From: Phialophora verrucosa
Taxonomy: Eukaryota > Ascomycota > Eurotiomycetes > Chaetothyriales > Herpotrichiellaceae
Direction: 5' to 3'
Assembly (NCBI GenBank): GCA_002099365.1
Contig: MSED01000004.1
Location: 1,612,001 to 1,676,000 of the forward strand
DNA length: 64,000 bases
Shown here piece after piece: positions 22,333 through 33,678 of this stretch; the first letter of the stretch is position 1, and every line of letters begins with the position of its first letter. Under the pieces are notes generated by a model. The model searched no databases. It worked only from the letters and a program-made list of their open reading frames with translations, and was not told the DNA's origin. The position numbers were made by a program, and so were the translations under genes.

Positions 22333-25300
22333 ATGTATCACGAATTGGGATGGCGATGAGAAACAAAGGCACGTTTCACTCGATATGGGACATGGCAAAA
22401 ACGGACCCGGGTATGAGTATGGCATGGAATGGGTGACCTCGGCAATGAAAATTGCGCCCGTCGAGGCACATTGTGATTTTTTTTGCGGCAAGAAACCTTG
22501 ATCCTTCGACTTCGATCCCTCAAGTGCTGAGTTGGATCTGATCTTTTTTGGCTTTTGTGGACATGTTTTCTTTGCGAGAAACGACCGTCCTTTTTTTGTG
22601 ATTGGACTGTTCTGCTCTGATGTGTGATGATACCCAATGTGGCTGTATGTTATTTTGAGAAACAGATATGGAAAAAATGTTGCTACTGGTCTCTGGAAGA
22701 CGCAGCATGCAAATGTCATTGACCCAGTCAAGCTGACCCATGGACTCTTACTTCCCGTACACCAAGTCAGACGTATAACGCGTTGTCGTTGGAAGGGGGT
22801 GTGTTGGTCAAAAGTATAGCACACCTCTCCACTCAACAGATATCCATAGCAAGGTAAAGTCAAAAACACCCATTTTTGGGGCCTGCATTTGCAATCTTCA
22901 GTATTCCATTTCTGGGTGTCTTTGTCAGTGGCCTTCCCCATCTTCTTCTGGTGCAAGTGCTTACACTTTGCCCCGAAGTTACGCAAGTGGCCAAACAGCC
23001 GCTCGAATGCGCTCACCACTTGATGCCCTTTTCCCTGCAAGCTAATTCCCACGACTTTCTAGCAAGTGAAAACTCCACCCGGCACGTTCAAGCATATTCG
23101 TCTGGGCAGCCTGTCAAGGCCTGTGCTGGGTACCAGTGGGGTCGAGCCTGTCCTGTGGAATGAGGACCTCACACTTTCGCGATTCAAACCAACATCAGCC
23201 CGGTGAAAGACTTGCATCCACACCCTCTCTGGACGCGGGTGAATACCGCAGGACAAAGCCGCCCGCCTTACAGAAGAAACACGAATTTGCCGCAACTGTT
23301 GGCTGCTACGTGAAGCATATCCAGCGAATGACTCGTGACGATGTTTTCCCGACCGTCTTCGGCATCACACTTTGTTGGCGAGGTCCAGGTCCGGGTCCAA
23401 AAGGTCCAGTCAGGAGACCGCTGGCTACACCGTACGATCTAATTCGATACCAAGCCAGCATCGCTTCACAAAGAAAGGCAACTGGTAAGAATTAGTCCCG
23501 TGGTCCCGCGTGCAGTCGACAATGACCACATTCCAAGTGAGGGGTCGAGTCTGTGAATGGTCAGTTCCAGCCGGAATCTTTGTCCCTCCCAATATGCAAG
23601 AGAAACTCGTCGAACAGCCAAGTCGGGCGGGATCGATTCTTTCGATGCGGATCGTTTGGAGAGCAACCACCTGCTTCGCCAAGGGCCAGTGGCGACCATG
23701 CAAAACCATTCCCTAGGGCAGCTCCTCGCATTGTCAATAAGGGAAATGATAGTCCCGCCTTCGCAATCCTGCGAGAACGGGACCGGGCGTGGTGAACGGT
23801 GGTGTAATGTACGCCGGGCACATCATCGACATCAGGCGCCCAGCCCACCGCGAGGTAAATGCCTTTGACACCTTGAACACCACCTGAAGCCCGCAATGCC
23901 GTGGACGCCCGGATCGTGAATCGGGCAGTAGAGAGACTTAGAATGACGCAAACCACTTAAAGCCTCATTGTCAGCCGACCTGACACATACAGGACTTCGT
24001 ATACATTCGCTGACGGGCAGACAAGTACTAGACGGGCGCTTTGCGAAACAGGGAGAACCAATCTCGAAATGAGGATCTCTCCTCGTACCAAAGTAGGTAC
24101 CTTCGCAAACAAACATTCAGAGGAACGGTTTTCGCCGGTAGTGGTCTGAGCGCACCAGTAAATCAACTGCCACTATGAGTCCTGTGCACCTTTCAGTAAG
24201 ATGGCACTATCCTCGTTACGAGTCCTGTGTACACAGCACAGCTAGCAGATCGGCCCGCCCCCATCCACGTGGATGGTAGTGCACTCGTGCCGGGTTTTCC
24301 TACCGTGATAGACAGGTAAAATCCCCCAAACTGGCAAAGAAGCGTTCTTGCCGCCTGTTACCCGAAGTTCTGACACCAACAAGTACGGAGGACCCAGTAC
24401 AGCTTCAGGTGCTGTCCCAGCGTAAGCGAGGACGTAAAATCTTACCCAGTACAGTACAGTACAGTGCAGTGAACAAAGCCACCCGACGGGAGACATCACA
24501 AACTGCTGGAGGGGCGGCAAGTCGGTTAAGCATGGACGCTTTTGGGAAAACGCGAGAAAAGGCGCCCGTGCCTTTACGAGTAGAAATCAGATTGGGTCAA
24601 CACGCTCCCGTGGCTGATCCGAGCATTCGAATTTCAGCAAGCCCTGAGGCAAGGGGGAGGGGGGATATTTTGGCGCCCACAGCGGCTGACAAGAACAGAC
24701 GATGCGTGGGAAACTCGCTCCATCAGAAGTCACACTCACGCACGTACTCCTACACCCCTGCAAGGGGGTTTCTGGAAATGCAAAAACCTCCCTCCCCCCT
24801 AATCCTATCCTATCCCTCCATCTCCTTCAGGCATAATCGTGCTTCTATCTCTGGAAACCTCCTGCATCATACACAAAAGCTTCTCCCCATTCCTGCTGCA
24901 CAGTGTGCAGACACGAGACAGTCCCGAAGATCACTGTGGACTGGATGACTGAGCTGCGAGTTGCGCACCGAGGCCACAGAGTGTGGGTGGGTGGGTGGGT
25001 TGGAAAAGGACAAACTCCATTGCTGACTGGGGGCTCGTATCGCTACCGCTATCGATAAGTCCATCTCTCCCCCCCTCCCATAAGGCGTATCGATAGCAGA
25101 TACTGAATCGGCCGGCTCGCTTAACGAGAGGGATGGATGGGTGGGCCGGCCGAACTGCTGAACTTTCCGGGGCGGCCGTCTCCTCAATGGCTGATCCGTG
25201 GCGCAGCCCCCAAGGTAAGCAAGCTTGCCGTCAGGATTGTTGTTGACCTTCATATTCGGTACTATGGACAAGTACTGTTTGTTTACGAAGACTATACTAT

Positions 25301-28300
25301 GTGCGGCAACACGCCCAACCGAGCCCACCTTCTCGTTGGGCCTTCCCTCATCGACGCAAAGCTCGCCGACGGTGATTGTTATCTAAAATCTTACGAATTG
25401 CGCAAATCCAGCCCACACGGCGGCAAGGCGGCAAGGCGACAAAAGAACCGACCAAACACCTGTTAAGATTTTGCCTCCGTGCTGACACGCTGCGGGACAA
25501 ACTGTAGGAACCCGAGTCCGTTTGGCCTTGTGCTCCTTGTGGCTCAGGAGGATGAGCGCCAGATGACACATCCTCTGCCTTATGCCTCGTGCGCTCACAT
25601 GCCCTCGGGCAGGATCTTACCTATACACCCACACACCGTGTAACAAGTACCTTCATGGCGCGCTTGAGATCCTTCAGGCTGACAGAGGCACACACTTCAG
25701 GCACTCCGGTCTCAGGAGTCATCTTCTCCGCCTTACACCTCTCCTTCCTTCTGAGATGTTGGGTTTGCATGTACGGATGGTCGTCGAAGCCGCCCACTGA
25801 CAGTGCGGCTGGCGTGCTTGTGTGCTGGCGTGTATACCACACGCCAATGCTATGCTCACCATGATTCCATTCTCTGGACCGCGTGTGCCGACCCAGGACG
25901 CAGGACGCCCTATCACACCGCACGTACGTGTCTCATTCATACACCACCACCAGCAGCGAATACGTTCCCTCGAGGCGGTAATGCTCGAGGCCCATCGGCC
26001 GGTAGGTCAGGTCGCTCGTGACTTGACTTGATGATGATGATGGATACGCATGTTCACGGCTCACCATCTAACGGAGCTGCATACCTGCCGCAATACCCGC
26101 ATTTGCATCGCAATAGGCAGGCAGGCAGGCAGGCAGGCAGGTAGACTCCAGGTCTGGTCTCGTCTCAGATTCATACTGCGTATTCTATCCTCGTGCTCTA
26201 CATACGTACGCTCCCCTGGCCCGTCATCGCCGCCTGATTGCGATGCGTGCTGGGGAACCGAGTAATACTCGCTACATATGATTGCCAGATCTGGCTTTCC
26301 CTTTCTCTTTCCCTTCACCTCCCTTGCCTTCCCGATGCTGTCAGCACTTTCTCCCCATCGAGTCCTGAGAGTATTAGTGCCAGCTAGAGCACAGTGCAGG
26401 CCCGGCAGCCAGATCACACGCCTGTCAGCGCCCAGTTCTTAGGCTTCCCGGCGTTACGTAGTCGACAAACAGTAACTGTGTGAAGCCGAGTCGGGGCGAG
26501 AGTCGGAATCGGGATCGGAATCGTCCATGACGAGGACGACAACATCAGCAGCAGCAACACAAAGCGTATTACTGTGCATGTACTCGAGTGTACGGATGTA
26601 TGAGTGTTCGTACTACGTACGTGTGCTCGGATCTATCTTCTATTCCGTTGACGCCATGCCATAGAGGACCTCTCTTGGCTCGCCCCTGAGATAATCGCCT
26701 CGCAAGGTCGGTATGTCCAGTCTCTTTGCCTGCCTGCCTGCCTGCTTGTCTGTCTGTGTGTATTATGCACAGCCTCGTGGATGACGAATGGTGAGTCGCG
26801 AGAGATACTCCTACCGAGTGCGAGTGCGAGTGCGAGTCCGAGCAACGACCCGAGCTCGAGCACAATAGTGCAACTAAACGATCGTTGCTGTTGCCGCTCC
26901 TGCTCCCGCTCTCGGTCTCGGTCTCGCATGGTCTCGCTTTATCCCGCTCGGATTGCTCGCATTGACTGTGTAGTTTCCAGTGCATGACGACTGTATACTG
27001 TGTCAAAGTTGACAGACTCGCACTGACTGCACTACCTGGACGACTCGGCAAGTCGATGCAACGCGGTCACAATTGACTAACTGACTACCTAACGAAGTGG
27101 GCTTTGAGGGAACTCGAAGACAAAAGTCTCGATGCAGCTCCGGTCCCTTTCAGTTCGGCTTTGCCATCGGTTGGCATGGCGTGGCATGGCATGAAGTGCT
27201 TCTAGAAACGATAGACTACAGCGCAATGTCCCTCGCATCACTCTGACGTTTCGAGTCTGACGGGGAGGTGGCATTGACGTTGACGTTGACATTGGTTGAC
27301 ATTTCCGATGCAAGCACAGCACAGAGCTCAAGCTCATCTCAAGGACGGGGCAAGGCTAACGTATCACTTCTTCCCACGAAGGTAGGATATGTCCGATTTG
27401 GAGATATTCAGGTCCCTCAGCATGCCATCATATAGGTTCACCAAGTAAGTGTACTGTGTACGGCCTGGCTGATGAGAAGTCATTCCGCGTGTGTTCTTCA
27501 AGTCAACCACCCTCGCTGTGACTCGACTTTGACTTCGGTGTTGCGATTGCGCAAACCCACGGCGTCCAACCACGCTTCAATGGATCTGCCTTACTCTGAG
27601 CTTGAGCTGTGCTCTCGTCATGGCACGGTGGTCACAAAAACATTTCGCACAATGAATGCCACGTCGTGAGTTTGTGGATCAGTGCAACGAGTCTCGGTCT
27701 CTGTCACTCAACAGCAAGATTCAAGCCGCACACCGAAACCTCGTTGGGATGACCAATATCTTCTGCGCAGATCCAGAGCGCAAACCAGCTCATGGCCCAC
27801 CAGATTGGGAGCCTACGAGCTGAAAAGCCTTTCACATTCTAAATGCAGCTGGATCTCGATCCCTTCAACTCGCCCGATAACAATTGAAGTGCAGTAGCGT
27901 CGTTCACTAAGCAATATGCATGGATGGTTGTTCTTCAAAGCCGCCGGCCTTGAAATAGTCCCTCGTGGCCTTCGTCTGCCTTTGACACATGGCCTGTCAA
28001 TGTGCTCTTGTGCACTACTCCCCGCGTGGTGTGCAACGTCCCAGACGCCATGGAGACACAAAGGTTCTTTGGTTTCACTTAGTTGCCAACCCCTTCTGGC
28101 GATCTGACACCGCCTTCTTGCCACCTCCAGATTGTTGATTCCGAGCACGTAACGTCCAGCAGCAGCGACTCAGTCATGCTTGGAGCGAGCAGTGACACCA
28201 CGATGTCTTGTGATAGCATAGTCACAGACCACCACACACAAGATTGGATTGGTGAGGCTTGAGGACGTGGAAATTGAGAATTACCCGGTGCTGCCTCCAT

Positions 28301-30219
28301 TGGTTCATTTTCAATCTCCCCATCTGGGGAAGCTGCATCTTTCTGACACGGTGGGAACTTGAGATATGATGATGCAGGGACAGCGCCAGAGGCCTAGACT
28401 GGCCTGTGATGTGGAACAGGCTGGGGATGGCTGTACAGCGCTTGCGCTCGACTGCGGCCTAGTTCACAAAGCTGTGGTACAGTGTCAGCCCAGGAATGCC
28501 TCTGTCATGGCTGCGGCAGACAGCGTCGCAGTGCGACGGTGGATGACATGAAATCAGGAATGTGGCTGGCGAGGTTGGCAAGATCTGCCGTGAAGCATGA
28601 GCGGGATGAGATTATGGCCAGCCCAGGCATCCAGGCTCAACAGCTGTGGTGCGTAGCACAGCAGAAGGGATTGGAACCCCAAACTGTCCCTGCATCTCTG
28701 GCTGGCAACAGTTGTCAATGCTCGTCCCTAATCATATGGTTGTCCAACCCTTGTGATGGCTCGACTGGCCTCAGGCTGAGACTGGAACTAACGCAGCCTT
28801 CGTCCAAGGGAGGTTATGGCGCAGACCTATCAGCATTGCCTGCCAACCTGCCATTTGTGCCATACTTTGCTATCAGCATGCTGTGACTCTGGTCCTTACC
28901 CAAACAAATTCGACGAGTTGACGACCAGAGCTGTCGAAATGATGCCCTTGCGCTGTTCACACGCTAGTCATCGTGGGCCTGAGTAACATGCAGAATCTAG
29001 GGGAAGTATCCCATCATCATCATCACAACGGACGAGGCTGGATGCTTGGACACAGAATCGCCTTGGAATCTCATCCGTCTGCCGTGCAACGAGCCTAGTC
29101 TTCTCACCAAAAACAGGTCATTGTGAAATGGTTCACCACAGATAGGGCCAACCTCGCCAGTCACAGTTCGGATCCATATTGCGCGTCCAACAATTGTTTC
29201 TTGTCTCCACATGGTGGATGCAGCCTCGAGGATGCTGTTCGGACACACAGCAGCGCGCGAGACTGACGCAGTGTACACTTGCCACGGGGCAGGCACAGCA
29301 GCAGTGACACTGCTTCTCTTCCGCACCTGACATGAAATGTGTCAACCTCGGGGGCAGACAGTCGGTGGATAGGTCTGCAGTCTCATTGAGAAGCCAGACA
29401 CAGCTTCCTGCTCTTGTCCATACAGCCCTATCTCGAAGACGGCTGGGCGAGTCCGAAATCGACATGTGCTGGCGAGGTGGCACAAGAGCGCGGAAGGCGG
29501 GCTGGCCTGCATGCGTCAAACAGGGCGTGATGAGGAATGCGCAAAGGCACGGTGGGCACTAGGTTGGGTTTGAGGTGCAGAGTTCGAGAGATGCATGGAT
29601 GGTAACAAGCTAGTGGAGCCGTCGACGCATAGGCGAGACTGAAATTGTCCAGAAACTTTGCTCGGCTAGGAAGTGGAAAGCGATTTTCGTATTGTTAGGC
29701 GATATGGTGCATTTCAGCCATGTTGGTGGACAGAGAGATTGGAGAGGTTTAGGGCTTGCATATACAGTATGGTGCAGACACGAGATCGTTGACAAATGAG
29801 ATTGCAAGTGCGTTGGTCTAGAAGTGGCTGATTGGCAACCAGCTGAAATCGAACAAAGGGTCAAAGCGAAGTCTTTCATGTGGCGTGCCTGGCAAGCACT
29901 CATCCAGGCGGTCAAGCGATCAACATGCACGTCGAGTCCGCTCTCGCTGTCGACGAAGTGAATGTCTCACATCTTACGAGTACAGAGTCCAGAGCTGGCG
30001 AGAACAAGCAGGGTCGAGAGGTGGGTTTGCTGAGGCTGAAGCAGGTCCGTAGTCATCGGGCTTTAACGACGAATCACGGGCGAAGCCGACACAAAATCAA
30101 AGATGCTTCATTACCCTGTCGGAAGCGAGCTGCTAACTGCAACTGAACGGTAGTCTATCAGTGTTGGTCAAGGGCAGGCACAAGTTCGGCAGACCAAAAT
30201 CCAATGAGCTTGAGGGTTG
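22333..30219. other. Gene-free 7.9-kb stretch with simple repeats
   Basis: No convincing gene on either strand. The longest frame (22204-23052, minus) overlaps the reductase 3' end and has no domain features. Simple sequences are frequent: GTAC/AGTAC runs near 24447, a (GTGG)n tract near 24986, a (GGCA)n tract at 26116-26141, its complement (GCCT)n at 26728-26745, and a GAGTGC repeat near 26817. It may hold a non-coding transcript or be decayed repeat DNA. Confidence 0.5.
26116..26745. repeat. Inverted (GGCA)n / (TGCC)n tracts about 0.6 kb apart
   Basis: The plus strand carries a 26-bp GGCA tract at 26116-26141 and an 18-bp tract of the complementary repeat at 26728-26745. A transcript through both could fold with an 18-bp stem and a loop of about 590 nt. 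Both tracts are simple repeats, so the arrangement may be fortuitous. Confidence 0.7.
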
Positions 30220-31189
30220 TCAACGCATGTTCTTCCAGTGCTCAACCATGGCACTCCTCAGTTTGTCGGCGGGTAGACAGGTCGCATGTACAGGTACTCC
30301 TCTATCCGGTGTCTCTTTGGCACCCAAGCGCATGACATCTTCAGAAAACCTTACTTCATCAGAGTCGACATGCTGAACCGATGTCTCCTGAGCATCCATC
30401 TCCCCTAGATCCTTCACGACGTAGAGTTGACGGGCAAGGTGAGTACCGATAGTGTGCCAGACGCCACTTGCACCTGGAAAAAGTGCTCCGACCACTCCAT
30501 TTTGATAAGCCTCCTGAAGAACTTGTTGGCACAGGCGCCACATCGATCTCTTGCCGTCACTGGTACGTGCTGCATTGCTCTGGAGAACGAGGTGCGTTAG
30601 CCAAAGGCTTAAACGGGAAAGGTGAACTTACCGTGCCGTCTATCCAAGAAAAGCCGGCTGTTGGCAGGATGAACGGAGGGGTGAGGGCTCTAAGACCGGT
30701 GCCCAATGCAGCTCTGTTGTGGACAGATTGTGGTTCAATCCAGTGGTAGGCAGCCATGATGTGGGCGAGATCGGGGATACGCCACCAGGGGGCACTCGAG
30801 TATACAGCCTCTGCCGATCGGCGACGGACCTAACATTCGGCGAAAACGACTTTGATGGCCATGGTGCCAGCATTGATCTCATTTTCCAATTTGTCTTTCA
30901 GTATAACACATGCTGCCAGTGCTCGTTTGCTGACAGCCTTCAAGTACAGAGCTGCGTGATTCAGTGCGATGAAAGGAGCTCCAGCAGGGTCTGGAGTGGC
31001 GCACGGCGGAGTGATATAAATGGTAATGGTCGAACACTCTTGCCATGGGAAGCCGATGAAAGATGCTAGATCTGGTTTGACGTCGCTGATGCGGAGGATC
31101 CAGGAATCGCCTTCTTTGTATGCTGGCGGTTCCTCTGGTGGAGTTTCGTAGCAGGAAAGGTCAGGTGGCAGATCTTGGGAGGTCGCCAT
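30220..31189 (-). pseudogene. Uncharacterised gene interrupted by one in-frame TAG
   Basis: The frame starts at the ATG at 31189 and runs for 119 codons (starting MATSQDLPPDLSCYE) to a TAG at 30830-30832. Without a change of frame it then continues through a coding-looking stretch (PWWRIPDLAHIMAAYHWIEP) to a near-perfect intron at 30580-30631 (GTAAGT donor, GGCTAAC branch, CTCCAG acceptor). It resumes at 30579 and ends with TGA at 30220. Total length would be about 305 codons. I could not find an intron that removes the TAG while keeping frame and a normal intron size. No family was recognised; the protein has no signal peptide or membrane helix. It may be a recent pseudogene, an allele-specific nonsense mutation, or a gene needing recoding or RNA editing. 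Confidence 0.5.
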
Positions 31190-31814
31190 GTTGCGAGGGA
31201 GTAAAAGGCCTTAAATGTTATGGACCCGAGCAGCAATTGAATACGGTGGGAAGTAAACTGTGCTGGAGTGGACTGTGAGGGCAGGGAGAGGGCAGAATGA
31301 GCGAGGGAGAACTGGAAAGGACTATTTGAGGACGCCGTTGCAAACCGTGGGGGGCTGCCTGCCTGGAAAATCATCTCGAGCACCATCGGAGCTAGTCTTG
31401 CGAAGGGGAAGGCACCTACCTCAAACATCTGGTTGAACAGTATGTATGGCTAACCACATAAAACTCTTGTTGAAGCCAAAGCCCAGACCGGGTTCGAGAG
31501 ACAGTCTTCCAGGGTTGACAACGCCAATGATGCTGTCATGGTCGTTATACTCAAGATTAACTCTGTCGGTGATAAAAGCACCGCGGTTTCTCCGGCGGCC
31601 AGTCTGGTCGAAGTCTTTGAGCATTAGGATGAGTCCTGATATGTTCTTGCCATTCAAGTGAGATCCTTTCCACTGCACAAACACGACGGAAAGTGCCGCC
31701 GTGCTCGGTCGACCTTCCGCTCGGGGACTCATTCCCCCACTAAATCTCCCTCAGGCACCCACCTGCTCTGATTGGTCAATGCTCCGGCCGCCGCAGGTGC
31801 CCGCGATGGAATTC

Positions 31815-31829
31815 AGAACATTCAAGAAG
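31815..31829. promoter_or_regulatory. Perfect three-unit heat-shock element
   Basis: The sequence AGAACATTCAAGAAG fits nGAAnnTTCnnGAAn exactly, the minimal binding site of trimeric Hsf1. It lies about 150 bp before the start codon of the cyclophilin-40 gene, an Hsp90 co-chaperone whose relatives are heat-inducible. An ATTGG (inverted CCAAT) lies 40 bp further upstream at 31771. Confidence 0.6.
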
Positions 31830-31980
31830 TTTGTGCGAGACAAGCCTCAATTGATGTTCACGTTTCAGCCGGCACCCTTTGTCGAACACTCGCTCCAGTC
31901 GCGGCGTAACATCCACAGTTGTCCTCTGTTAGTGCACAGACTTTCTCCCCTTCGAAGGCTTTACCTTTAGCAAGTTCGCA

Positions 31981-33324
31981 ATGGCCGAAGCAAAGAGTGG
32001 TAAGGCTCTGCCAATTCATTCAAGACGCTCTGGTCATGGCCTAACCCAGTCCTTGCGCAGGGAGACCTCGAGTCTACTTCGACATCTCCATCGGTGGTAG
32101 GAAGCAAGGCCGAATCGTTTTTGAGCTTGTAAGTGCACGCCGTGGCCTCTCTGTGAGCCAACCCTGTCTAATGCAGAGCACAGTACAATGACAGTATGTC
32201 ACTTCGTTCTCACCTCGCTCTCACCCCTCGCTGACGTTCTGCCAAGTTGTACCGAAGACTGCCGAAAACTTCCGCGCGCTGTGTACTGGTGAGAAGGGAA
32301 TTGGGAAGCAGGGCAAGCCGCTACATTACAAAGGTGGGCAATGAGATCTCATTGACACAGGGCGAGACTGAGCTGTGAGCTAGGGTCGATCTTCCACAGA
32401 GTGATCAAGTCGTTCATGATCCAGGGTGGTGACTTTACAAGAGCGAACGGCACCGGAGGCGAGTCAATCTACGGTGAAAAGTTTGACGATGAGAACTTCG
32501 AGCTGAAGCATGACCGACCCTTCCTTCTGTCCATGGCCAACTCAGGTCCTGGCACCAACGGATCGCAATTCTTCATCACCACCGTCCCCACCCCGCACCT
32601 CGATGGTAAGCACGTTGTCTTCGGAGAAGTCATCAATGGTAAGAACATCGTTCGCACAATCGAGAACCTACCCTTGCAGTCGGACAAGCCCGTGGGCGGT
32701 GACGTGGTGGTCGACGATTGTGGCCAGCTCGAAGGTGAAGTCTATAACACAGCCACTAAAAAAGTTCCCGACCCGACCGGCGATCCATACGAGGACTATC
32801 CGGATGACCAGGGCGAATCTTTGAAGGGCGAGGAGTACTACAAGATTGCGCTGGACCTCAAGGACTTCGGTAACAAGGCGTTCAAGGCCGGCGATGTCGA
32901 GACCGGTATCGAGAAGTACCAGAAAGGGCTGAGATACCTCAACGAATATCCGGCAGCCAACGACAACGATCCCAAAGACCTCCAGAGCAACTTGGACACC
33001 CTGCGATTCACGCTGCACAGCAATTCCGCGCTCCTTGCCGTCAAAGCCAAGCGCTACGAGGAGGCCGAGAAGTGGGCTACCTTTGCCATTGAAGCTCCTC
33101 CCAAGGATGCAAAGGACACGGACAAGGCCAAGGTGTACTTCCGACGTGCACAGGCTAGGGTTGCTTTGAAGGATCTGGAGGAGGCGCTGAAGGACTTCGA
33201 GCAGGCTGCCAAGTTGGCACCAGAGGATGCGGCGATCAAATCTGAACTCGCGAAGACCAAGAAGACCCTCGCCGACAGCCTGAAGAAAGAAAAGGAAAGC
33301 TACAAGAAATTCTTCACTGGCTGA
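31981..33324 (+). CDS. Cyclophilin-40, peptidyl-prolyl isomerase and Hsp90 co-chaperone
   Basis: Five exons (31981-31999, 32061-32128, 32184-32193, 32247-32333, 32384-33324) encode 374 aa. The third exon is only 10 nt and supplies TyrAsnAsp plus one base, yet the join FELYNDIVPKTAENF matches the cyclophilin consensus exactly. Residues 9-175 are the isomerase domain, with Arg67 in FHRVI, Phe72/Gln75 in SFMIQGG, FFIT at 124-127, and His133 in place of the Trp of cyclophilin A, as expected for the CYP40 class. Residues about 215-360 contain TPR helices (FGNKAFKAGDVETGIEKYQK) that bind the Hsp90 MEEVD tail. Family size is about 370 aa. The protein should be cytosolic, corresponding to yeast Cpr6/Cpr7 and the fungal cypD-type genes. 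A heat-shock element lies upstream. Confidence 0.96.
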
Positions 33325-33678
33325 AGTGGCTGAACTGGTGAATTGGCTGAAGCGGGTTGCGAGCTTTGCATGCTGGCCGGCAGGTCGTCGTCATGGGCGG
33401 GGAAGCCTTGGGCGGTGCATTCACAGGCGTGCTGTAAGGGAGCGGAAAAGCCTGCATTGGAGGCGTGGTTGGCGCCCTGATTGATTCAGCGTTCATTACC
33501 CAGATAACCTCAGACCATCAAATGCTACAAACGACATTATGATCCCAAGTATTCTACACGACCCGTCCACAGCCGTGCCATGGTGAGAGTGTATGTCTAC
33601 GATCTGGGTCAAACCCAGCCGCGCGGACGACCCAAGCGTATTGTTCTCCGTCATACAAGATTGCTCCCGACGGCTTGG

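Noticed and set aside
22204..23052. 282-codon minus-strand frame
   Set aside because: It overlaps the reductase 3' end antisense, has no domain or signal features, and its length is explained by low stop density.
31421..31732. 103-codon minus-strand ORF with an ATG between the interrupted gene and cyclophilin-40
   Set aside because: It would occupy most of the shared promoter and has no recognisable family; too weak to list as a gene.
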